A stretch of 64,000 nt of DNA from an uncultured Legionellales bacterium (GTDB lineage Bacteria; Pseudomonadota; Gammaproteobacteria; UBA1113): positions 62,001 to 126,000 of the forward strand of contig CAMFJL010000003.1 in NCBI GenBank assembly GCA_945957175.1, given 5' to 3'. The notes beneath the pieces were generated by a model. The model was not told the DNA's origin and searched no databases. It saw nothing but the letters and a program-made list of their open reading frames with translations. The translations under genes and the position numbers were made by a program. Shown in pieces: positions 1-7,736 of this stretch; the first letter of the stretch is position 1, and the number at the start of each line of letters is the position of its first letter.

Positions 1-3000
1 AGTCATATTAAGACCATCCTGTATTGCTGTACTAGCAAGTACTGTCAAGCCATGGCTATAAATGATAGTACGCACATCATTGAGATAATTAACTTGTTCT
101 TTACCTCTTTCTAATACAACATCTAATGATACAAGGTGATTAGCTTGTTTAGCGTCATAATCCTTTACTGAAACATCAGATGCTAGCAATTGAGAAAATT
201 CTTGAGTTATGCTTGCTAAATGATTTCGTTTAGCCATAGGAGGTAATACTTGTTGAAACTGAACTCTAATCTTTAATTGATGCTTTATCCATTTTAATGA
301 ATCATCTGAGCCTTTAACAAAAAAGATTGCTATATGATACTTACTTTTTATATTAATCATGGCTTCGCCATGAAAAAACAGAGTCGCACAGTTAATCTTG
401 AGTAATGGTTTATCAAAAGGTAACCGAGGTAATCCAGCTCGCTCATCATCCGTTAATGCATCTAAACCAAAGGCTGTCTGACCTAATTGATTTTTAGCAT
501 AAATATCAACACCTCGCTCGATAAGCAAACCTATCATATGATCATGCCTATTCATGACGGCAAGATGCAAGTAAGTATTACCTACCGCATCACAACTGTG
601 GATATCAAAGGTCAAATCATTTTTTTGAAGTTCACGACGATAGCTAATTAAATATCGCATGATAGTGACCCGTCCTTCCACAGCTGCTACACATGGATGC
701 CAACGTCGTGCTAATTTAAATACATCAACGATTAAAGAAGGAAGTGATTCTTGTTCAACACTCGTAGCCAACATACTGTCCAAACCATAACTCAAAGGAT
801 TCTGCGCATCTGCGACATAATATTGCCCCAATTCATAGAGCAGCAAAACTTGCGCCTCTGTCAAAGCTTCCTGTTCAAGATAAAGCATTCGCAATGATTT
901 CATATCAAATGCTTTTACGATACCCTCTTTAATATGAACATAGCAGCCAATCACTTGCGATAATGAAGTAAATCGAGATAGATTGCCCTTAATCAAAGAC
1001 TGCTGATTAAACATAATAGCGCTTGATGACAAATCAACTTTGAATTGTGCTGCTTGTACCCATGGATGCCCAAGTGGAAATGTGAGCTCTTCGAAAATGG
1101 TTAAAGCTAATTTTCCCTCTGCCTGGGCCTGCTCATCATCGGGTAGTGTGTGAAAAATAGTGGCTAATTTAAGGTGTATTTGTCCAAGTAAAACAGGGCG
1201 AAAATCTTGATAATGTTGACTGGCAATAGCATGTGCCTCTTGGCATAACAGTAAAGCTTTTGACGGTTTTCCTTGCTTCAAAGTAAGCTTGCCCAGATAT
1301 ATCAGTGTTTCTGCTAATACATGCCTATGAATATCGCCATTTTTTTCTTGTATCGCTCTTGCACGCGTAAGATATTCACTTGCTTTAGAAGCATCATCTA
1401 CATCAAGATAAAAACGTCCAAGCTGTAATGCTGGCAATGCAACAAACTGATGTTCAATATGGTAATGGCTTTCGTAAATACTCAAGGCGCGAGTAAGCGC
1501 TTCTTCGACAAAGGGTCTATCCGCTAAACTATCACAAGTGCGGCTAAGAAGAATAAGAACAGCGGCAACTTCCGGGTGCGTTGGCCCGTAGTATTCTATC
1601 TGAATTTGTAATGCTTCAGTTAATAACACTTTGGCTTGCTCAAGGTTACCTAAACCAAGATAGACTCGACCAAGATATGCCAGCGTTATAGCAACTCTAT
1701 GATGTTTTTTTCCATAATGCGCTTCTTCAATCTGTAAAGCTTGCTCAAGATATGATTTAGCTTCCTGTACTCGCCCCACTATCTCAAGCGCATTCCCTAA
1801 GTTGGTAAGCGTGATTGCAATTTCAACGTGGTTTTCTGCTTGATAATGCTCGCGTTTAATAGCTAAGGACTCTTCCAATGCACCGAGCGCTTGAGTCATC
1901 TCTCCTAGGTCACAATAAGCATTACCAAGATTCATGAGCGTAATGCCAATCTCGACTTTTCTATCAACACCTGCTCCAAAATGCCGCCTTTTAATGGCTA
2001 GTGCCTTTTCGAGCACATCGATTGCTTGTACAGGTAAGCCGAGATCAAGATACATAGTACCAAGGTTAGTTAAGGCAACAGCTATTCTCTGCTCATCATT
2101 ACAAGACTCAAAAATATGCAATGCTCTTTCTAATACATCTTTTTGCAACACTGTTTGACGCAAATCACTATAAGCAAGGCTTAAATTAACGAGAACTCGA
2201 CCTGTCTGAACAGGCTCTATACCATCTAACTCCTCATGTAAGGTGAGAGCTTCTAGAAATAATGTTCGTGCTTCACGAGATTCGCCAAGACGCCAAGCAC
2301 TTATTGCCAGACTATGAAACATGCCCGCAATCTTTATTTGAATCGAGGATGGTAAACGTCGTATTAATGCAGGATGAATTTTTCTCAATAACGCCTTGGC
2401 ATGTGGATAAATACACTTTTGTGCTTCCAGCTGCTGTACTAAATCGCCTCTATACTTATCTTCTGACAGTAAATCTAAAGCTTCTTCAATGTAATTAATA
2501 CGAACAACGGGAGTTGTTTGAAGTAGTTGATAATAAGTAAGCCATGCATAACTATGCGTTATTTGATGTAAAGACCACCTGTTGCCAGCTCTATTAAGTA
2601 AACCATATTGCTCTAGCTCTTTGAGCGCAATGTTACTTTGAATACCACCAGAATGCCCCTGATATTGTCTAGAGTAATCACAGAGTAGCTCTTCAGGCAG
2701 CATTTTATAGTCGAATAAACTGCAAAAAGTAAGTAACTGATAACCCGGTAGCTTTAGCTTTTCGGCACTAAGCTTAATAGCCACGTATTGCGTTACAAAA
2801 ACACCTTGTTGCTGACAAACCTCAATTTGTTCTGCATCAAGCAGCTGTAATGCCTCTTGATGCTCAGCTTGATAGCTTGCAAAATGGTACAATTCGTTTT
2901 GCATATCTTCGCGCTGGTGTCTAATATAACGTCCAGCCACTTGTATGGCCAAAGGCAATCTATCTAAATAGTTAGCTAATGCTATTGCAGCTTCTTTATC

Positions 3001-3867
3001 ATGTATATATGTAAGCTTTTCAAGTAATAATTCAGCGTCTTCTTCGTCAAGGCCCTTTGTAATATCAACCCGGCTTGGCTTTTCTAATAAACGAGTATTC
3101 TGTGATGTATACAGTACTACGCCATTTTGTCCCGTCATACTAGGTATAAAGCAGTTAATATTTTTTAGTTCATGTACATTATCAAAAATTAAAATCCAGT
3201 ATGAATATTGATTTAATGCAAGGTGAATTTTCTCAGCAAGTTTCTGTTCATAAAGCAAAACATCTTTATCCGGATCAACGAGCTTGCGTAGTTTCTTAAT
3301 ATCGATACCTAATATATCTGCCAATCCTTCAAAGCTTTTTTGATATTTCTCAAAAGATGCATCAATAACATACGCTAACACTAATGAAGAAGACGCTTGA
3401 CTACTTGAAGAACTTGTCGAATTGTGAGATATAGATTGTTGTAGTAATTCTCTTGCGAATGCATGAGCAAGTACGGTTTTACCAGAACCAGAAACACCGA
3501 CAATGGCAAGTTGCTTAATAGAAATCTGCTGCTGCCTTAGCATATCATGCATCTCAGTAAGCAGCCCTAACCGTAGGACATGGTCTTGAGTCGGTGCTAT
3601 CAATGTATTGATGGATGTCATCGGTGCTGACGGGGGAGGCTGTAAGGACATATGGAGATGTTCAATACATGCGCCTTCTTCTAGTTTTAAAAGCGTTAGC
3701 AGGGAAATCAACTGGCTATTAATAAGTGTACTATTGTTTACAACCATCTGAGGCAGAAGAAAATTGATATCTTGAGGAATACTTACCTCACCAGGCCCCA
3801 TTACTCTCCGTGGCAACACCTCATGCCCAGGCAACCCTTGACTTGCACCAGCCTCTTCAGACTCCAT
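1..3867 (-). CDS. STAND/NB-ARC ATPase with TPR and ankyrin repeats (3' end outside window)
   Basis: The frame is open from an ATG at 3867 to the left edge, about 1289 codons without a stop, so the C-terminus is missing. AGGGAG lies about 10 bases before the ATG. The Walker A motif GVSGSGKT is at about residues 123-130, and a Walker B-like WILIFDNV is at about 222-229. A helical NB-ARC/winged-helix region follows. At about 520-890 there are kinesin-light-chain-like TPRs with a period near 42 residues, with units such as IALTNLGNALEIVGRVQEA. At about 1090-1135 there is one clear ankyrin unit (GNTYLHLAVMNRHDHMIGLL). STAND proteins use the ATPase as a switch and the repeats as ligand sensor. Whether this one is a regulator, a phage-defence sensor or a host-directed protein cannot be told from sequence. 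No N-terminal effector domain is recognised in the first about 110 residues. Confidence 0.88.
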   Translation of the reverse strand, partial: MESEEAGASQGLPGHEVLPRRVMGPGEVSIPQDINFLLPQMVVNNSTLINSQLISLLTLLKLEEGACIEHLHMSLQPPPSAPMTSINTLIAPTQDHVLRLGLLTEMHDMLRQQQISIKQLAIVGVSGSGKTVLAHAFARELLQQSISHNSTSSSSSQASSSLVLAYVIDASFEKYQKSFEGLADILGIDIKKLRKLVDPDKDVLLYEQKLAEKIHLALNQYSYWILIFDNVHELKNINCFIPSMTGQNGVVLYTSQNTRLLEKPSRVDITKGLDEEDAELLLEKLTYIHDKEAAIALANYLDRLPLAIQVAGRYIRHQREDMQNELYHFASYQAEHQEALQLLDAEQIEVCQQQGVFVTQYVAIKLSAEKLKLPGYQLLTFCSLFDYKMLPEELLCDYSRQYQGHSGGIQSNIALKELEQYGLLNRAGNRWSLHQITHSYAWLTYYQLLQTTPVVRINYIEEALDLLSEDKYRGDLVQQLEAQKCIYPHAKALLRKIHPALIRRLPSSIQIKIAGMFHSLAISAWRLGESREARTLFLEALTLHEELDGIEPVQTGRVLVNLSLAYSDLRQTVLQKDVLERALHIFESCNDEQRIAVALTNLGTMYLDLGLPVQAIDVLEKALAIKRRHFGAGVDRKVEIGITLMNLGNAYCDLGEMTQALGALEESLAIKREHYQAENHVEIAITLTNLGNALEIVGRVQEAKSYLEQALQIEEAHYGKKHHRVAITLAYLGRVYLGLGNLEQAKVLLTEALQIQIEYYGPTHPEVAAVLILLSRTCDSLADRPFVEEALTRALSIYESHYHIEHQFVALPALQLGRFYLDVDDASKASEYLTRARAIQEKNGDIHRHVLAETLIYLGKLTLKQGKPSKALLLCQEAHAIASQHYQDFRPVLLGQIHLKLATIFHTLPDDEQAQAEGKLALTIFEELTFPLGHPWVQAAQFKVDLSSSAIMFNQQSLIKGNLSRFTSLSQVIGCYVHIKEGIVKAFDMKSLRMLYLEQEALTEAQVLLLYELGQYYVADAQNPLSYGLDSMLATSVEQESLPSLIVDVFKLARRWHPCVAAVEGRVTIMRYLISYRRELQKNDLTFDIHSCDAVGNTYLHLAVMNRHDHMIGLLIERGVDIYAKNQLGQTAFGLDALTDDERAGLPRLPFDKPLLKINCATLFFHGEAMINIKSKYHIAIFFVKGSDDSLKWIKHQLKIRVQFQQVLPPMAKRNHLASITQEFSQLLASDVSVKDYDAKQANHLVSLDVVLERGKEQVNYLNDVRTIIYSHGLTVLASTAIQDGLNMT

Positions 3868-3939
3868 GTTTTATGACTCCCTAGATATCGTAGAATGACT
3901 TAGATAATTGGCAATCGTCTATTTAGATATAATAACGTG

Positions 3940-4125
3940 CTAAAAAGTCATTTTTGCAATAAAGATATCTTGCCTGAATTTATCAAGTTGACGTGATGTT
4001 CGTATCGTAGAACAATGACCTATGCTTTGGGGCGATGAAAAATTAGAGTTTTGGTTAGTCGTGTTATTTCCTTCGCAGACAGATAAATAAAACGATGGAT
4101 TAACAATATAGCTTGAATTTGACAT
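3940..4125 (-). CDS. small hypothetical protein upstream of the STAND gene
   Basis: A 61-codon ORF lies 72 bases upstream of the STAND ATPase on the same strand. Its ATG is preceded by AAGGAA at about 8 bases, a good ribosome-binding site, which is the main support. The product is polar (rich in Ser and Asn) with no membrane segment and no recognised family. It could be a leader peptide or small partner of the STAND gene. It could also be chance in AT-rich DNA. Confidence 0.35.
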   Translation of the reverse strand: MSNSSYIVNPSFYLSVCEGNNTTNQNSNFSSPQSIGHCSTIRTSRQLDKFRQDIFIAKMTF

Positions 4126-4581
4126 AGCATAATTTCCTTAATAATTACAACATAACGTAGTAATTTATTCAGTTGCAACTACTCCTTAGTAACAACATAG
4201 CTATCCATTTTATAGGATATACCTAAGCATGGGTACCGCCTATCCATACAAAGTTAAAGTAGATCCCAACTTCTCTAAGGCAGTAATAGATTGTACGCTT
4301 AATAAGTTATTCTATTTTGTACAATTATTTGCTAGTGATGTGTTCATTCTAAATGATGCCTCATATACTTGTCCAGTACAAATTGCTGCACAGACAGATC
4401 ATAAACGCATTTACGCAGCGTCTGCACCACACAAGTGCATTTACCCCAATTATGCAACATCCGTACCGATAAAACACATAAAAATCAAGTGTCCAGTAGA
4501 TTTTTGAAGCGTCGATAGATTTGCCAAAGACTTAGCTTCTTCAAATAGTACAATCCCAGCTAGCTGCTCTTGAACGTTTGT
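4126..4581. other. intergenic stretch without a supported gene
   Basis: The stretch is AT-rich. Short open frames on both strands lack a plausible start context or any family resemblance. It probably belongs to the same decayed accessory patch as the BRO-N pseudogene to its right. Confidence 0.4.
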
Positions 4582-4876
4582 GGGCTCGGCTTTAAGTGAT
4601 GGCATGGATTGGACAATGCGCAAAATACCTTCAGTATCAGCGCAATTAACTTTTTGATTACCGCCTGACGTTTCCAACAAAAGGGGGGGCAATTTGCCCC
4701 CACCCTTTAGCAAGCTCCGGATCTCTTCGACGCAGATCTTTCACGTAGCCGGCCGGCTGCAAAGAATCAGTAAGTACAGAAATAACATCAACAATAGCAA
4801 ACCACCATTGATCATCATGCCAAACTCAACGAATAGCTTTTTCTTTGAACAAAACAATAGCATCTGATTTATTCAT
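4582..4876 (-). pseudogene. BRO-N (phage antirepressor-like) protein, N-terminal part, disrupted
   Basis: Translation from the ATG at 4876 (GAGG about 9 bases upstream) gives a BRO-N domain. It reads MNKSDAIVLFKEKAIR, then a TGA at 4826-4828, then VWHDDQWWFAIVDVISVLTD and on to GWGQIA. After this the frame shifts at a run of seven G/C pairs (4683-4689) and continues as ETSGGNQKVNCADTEG, ending near SLKAEP. The TGA is one transition from CGA (Arg), and removing one C from the run restores the frame. After KAEP the similarity stops, so the C-terminal half is gone. BRO-N domains are typical of phage and mobile-element regulators. Related copies occur at 35965-36151 (fragment) and 38216-39052 (intact). 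Confidence 0.82.
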
Positions 4877-4878
4877 TA

Positions 4879-5216
4879 TCGCTAACCTCGCTAGAATTTT
4901 CCTGTATATAACAGTTCAGTGTAATTTCCATTATTTGAACTGTTTTACTCAAAAAACTGAAATGAACGTAGTTGATAAAAAAATTAGTTATTAACGTTTT
5001 GTTCATTATAGCCTTAATAAGGTGCTGAAGAATAGTGAGTTTGCTATTTTTATTATTGAATTAAACATATACATATTGACGCCGCATCAAGTGAAGAAGG
5101 GCTAATAAACTCCATTTACATAGTTAGCCACTAGAGCATTAAGCTATGTGAATAACTATTCTGAACCTTGGTGAAAAAAGTTAAGTACTCATTTGTAAGT
5201 TCTACAGCTAAGTAAT
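4879..5216. other. AT-rich intergenic DNA, no gene seen
   Basis: No ORF with a credible start, RNA gene or terminator is recognised between the BRO-N pseudogene and the palindromic repeats. Confidence 0.4.
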
Positions 5217-5280
5217 CATGAGCCCAGTAAAGGCTCATGATCCAGACATGATCCAAAAAGTGGATCATGTCTGGATCATG
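5217..5280. repeat. two adjacent palindromes, the second built from four copies of a 9-mer
   Basis: CATGAGCC (5217-5224) pairs with GGCTCATG (5232-5239) across a 7-base loop. Overlapping it, a perfect 20-bp inverted repeat at 5236-5255 and 5261-5280 closes over AAAAG. Each arm is itself two copies of CATGATCCA (or its complement) separated by two bases, so the structure holds four copies of one 9-mer. There is no T-run on either side as expected for an intrinsic terminator. This could be a multi-site operator, a REP-like element or a transposon scar. Confidence 0.85.
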
Positions 5281-5386
5281 ATGATATAGAGTACAGGAGA
5301 TTGCGACATCCGCATGGCTGTCATTGCGAGCACAGCGGTCTTGTGCCGACCCGTGTTTTTAATAGCCCGGGCGCCCACAAGGAGCC

Positions 5387-5640
5387 CCCTACAATCACAA
5401 CTGTGGGCAATGTGATCAACAAACGGTAAAAACACCTGACGCTTTTGAACGTCGGTGTGGGCCTTGCCACCTCTGTTCTATCCCAAAATATCGCCGTTCA
5501 TTATTGTGATGATACGCCGCGAGAACCAAACTCTGATGGCACGGCAAACTAGATTCGCTTCAGAAGTCTATGGCCTAATTGCAGGGTTTGAGGAACCTAG
5601 CGAAACACTTGAAGCATGCAAGCAGTTAACATCATTATAG
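5387..5640 (+). pseudogene. nudC: NudC-type NADH pyrophosphatase remnant
   Basis: One frame (about 5387-5508) encodes a zinc ribbon: CGQC, 17 residues later CGPC-HLC, then stops at TGA. The overlapping +1 frame continues the family sequence as YPKISPFIIVMIRR, then VYGLIAGFEEPSETLEAC, which is the start of a Nudix box. It ends at a TAG instead of completing the REVxEE helix. There is thus one frameshift near 5465-5475, a missing N-terminal domain and a truncated catalytic box. NudC normally hydrolyses NAD(H) and decaps NAD-capped RNA. This copy cannot encode an active enzyme. Confidence 0.85.
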
Positions 5641-5773
5641 TTTATTCGATATAGTCAAGAGGATTTAGTAAGACACTTTATTCATAGCAAAATAAAAAAC
5701 TTTCTACATATTAGTATTCTCCCCAATTCTCTCCTATACTAATTTTAAAGGATATAGGAAGAAGGAAGATATT

Positions 5774-6058
5774 ATGCATACTTGGCTAATCAATACAGCA
5801 GAGTTTATGTTTACTTCTGGGTTAATTGTAAATGCCATTTTATTTATACCTCAAGCATGGCGCATATATCGCACAAAAAGATCAAAAGAAGTATCTCTTA
5901 TTACCTTTGGCGGTTTTTGGCTTATTCAACTTTCTATAGTTATTCATGCGCTCATCAAGCAAGACTGGCTATTATTCGCAGGTTATATACTAGCTTTAAT
6001 CAGTTGTGGTTCAGTTATTATTCTCGCTTTAATGTATAAAAATAAAAGCATACCTTAA
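5774..6058 (+). CDS. PQ-loop / SemiSWEET-like membrane protein
   Basis: A 94-residue protein with three predicted transmembrane helices at about 9-30, 40-62 and 65-88. The first helix contains the PQ motif in LFIPQAWRIYRTKRS, followed by VSL, characteristic of single-PQ-loop (SemiSWEET-like) transporters, which dimerise to form a carrier. AAGGAAG lies about 7 bases before the ATG. The substrate is unknown; family members move sugars or amino acids. It stands alone between the nudC remnant and an unknown gene, with about 250 bases of AT-rich DNA after it. Confidence 0.8.
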   Translation: MHTWLINTAEFMFTSGLIVNAILFIPQAWRIYRTKRSKEVSLITFGGFWLIQLSIVIHALIKQDWLLFAGYILALISCGSVIILALMYKNKSIP

Positions 6059-6322
6059 TTTAAATGATTCATAACTGTAAAAATAACATGTTTTTTATGA
6101 CACACAAATTATTACTATAAACATTTATTTACGATTTATTCATGGTTAATATTGCATTTCTCATACACGATGACAACTATGATAAATTATGATACAATTC
6201 ACCCAAGTAGCCTCCAAGAGTATAATCAAACGCTTGTGACATAATGAAGGAGTTACATATAAGTTATTAGTGAATAGTTTTTAATTGTAGGTAGTACTAA
6301 ATTTTATTTGGACTTCACAAGT

Positions 6323-7567
6323 ATGAAACAGACATTTGACTTCTTACAATCAAATAAAACATGCTATCTTAGTGAGCTATTACCTTATGATCCCAAAGTC
6401 AAGTTTGGGGTTAGATTATTGTCTGGACTTAAAGAATATCTGCTTCTTCTCTATGCTGCTGAAATGACTATAAACTTTATTCAACAAGGTGAAATCAATA
6501 ACTTTGATCCTTTAGTTGGTGAGAACGCATGTCAAATAAGAGCCGTCAAAATTGCAGAAATATTAAATAATATTAAATTAAGCAAAAAAATATATACAGA
6601 TATACTACGTGCAAAAGAAAAGATTAAATATATAATAGACCAAAAAATTTTCCAAAAAGATAAAAAAAAATCTCTCAATGATTTTATAATTTCAGATAAT
6701 TTAGATATTGCCACAGATGAAGATATTATTTATATGATAAGATCATTGCTTTTATCAAAAATAAAACTTTTGATGCCGCCAAAAATTGAAACACCTCTGT
6801 ATGATAACTTAATAACTAAACCTAAATTATTACAAGATATTTATCCTGTCAGCATAGTTTATGCAGAAAAATTTATCAAACAACTTCGAGTTGATTTATC
6901 AGAAAGCTCTGTATCCTACATTAAGAATCTTAGTATAACTCTTCCTTTCAGTGAGTTGTGCATTAAAATGCTATCTGAAAGTTACACTATTAGATATTTA
7001 GGCCTGGAGTGTATTCCCTACTATTATACAACTCAAGTTTTAGTACAACATCTTCGTAATCTACGTATCCCTATTATCCTTCTAGCGGAACAACGGGCCA
7101 TAGATAAAAACTATCAAACAATTAGAAAAACCATGTTATATTTTGAGGCCACGGCTGAAGGATATAAAAAAACTGATTATATTCCGTCACATTCAGATAA
7201 ACCAACAATTATAGTATGTGGAACAAGCAATGCTAAACTAAGCGAATTATCAAATCAGGAAATGTGGGTTCAAGAACTACAAGACTATAGTATTATTGAT
7301 CTAATTTTAGCCCATGCCGCTTCTCATCGTCAGTATCCTGATGAATCGAAGGAAACTATTTTATTTAACGTACAAGATCAAAGCTATCAATATTACAAAA
7401 CAAAAGCTGATCTATGGGGTTGTAGTACAAAAAATCCTTCTCGTTTCTTTATAACACACATTTATTGTGAAAAAACTCAGAGTTTTATTAAAAATATGAC
7501 AATACAGTCTGAACCTGTAACACGTTTATCAACAACTTCTAAGTTAGTAGATGAAGCATTCGCTTAG
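6323..7567 (+). CDS. hypothetical protein, 414 aa
   Basis: No family is recognised. The frame is continuous and clearly coding, but more AT-rich than the ribosomal or nrd genes. The protein is rich in Lys, Ile, Leu and Tyr, has no signal peptide or convincing membrane span, and looks mostly alpha-helical. A conspicuous segment near the C-terminus is TIIVCGTSN followed by LAHAASHRQYPDESK. The ATG at 6323 is chosen. A TTG at 6308 in the same frame, with TAGG about 12 bases upstream, is an alternative adding five residues. It precedes the hybrid sensor kinase on the same strand, 169 bases away. A secreted effector is possible in this type of organism, but there is no direct evidence. Confidence 0.65.
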   Translation: MKQTFDFLQSNKTCYLSELLPYDPKVKFGVRLLSGLKEYLLLLYAAEMTINFIQQGEINNFDPLVGENACQIRAVKIAEILNNIKLSKKIYTDILRAKEKIKYIIDQKIFQKDKKKSLNDFIISDNLDIATDEDIIYMIRSLLLSKIKLLMPPKIETPLYDNLITKPKLLQDIYPVSIVYAEKFIKQLRVDLSESSVSYIKNLSITLPFSELCIKMLSESYTIRYLGLECIPYYYTTQVLVQHLRNLRIPIILLAEQRAIDKNYQTIRKTMLYFEATAEGYKKTDYIPSHSDKPTIIVCGTSNAKLSELSNQEMWVQELQDYSIIDLILAHAASHRQYPDESKETILFNVQDQSYQYYKTKADLWGCSTKNPSRFFITHIYCEKTQSFIKNMTIQSEPVTRLSTTSKLVDEAFA

Positions 7568-7736
7568 TTAAAGCTTTTCTTTATTCGTTAAGAGGCATCT
7601 TCAAGTGTCTTGTTAGGTTTATATTATGTACGTCAAATAACCTTAACATTTCACAAATTATGTATGTAAACATTGACATTATAGAAAATTATGTCTACCT
7701 TTATCATGATGTCGTTAGTGGATGAGGTATTCGGCA

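Noticed and set aside
4229-4507. 92-codon plus-strand frame
   Set aside because: No ribosome-binding site, no family resemblance, AT-rich accessory DNA; likely chance.
5774-6058. overlapping second-frame 85-codon ORF inside the PQ-loop gene
   Set aside because: The PQ-loop frame has the ribosome-binding site and membrane pattern; the other is a shadow.
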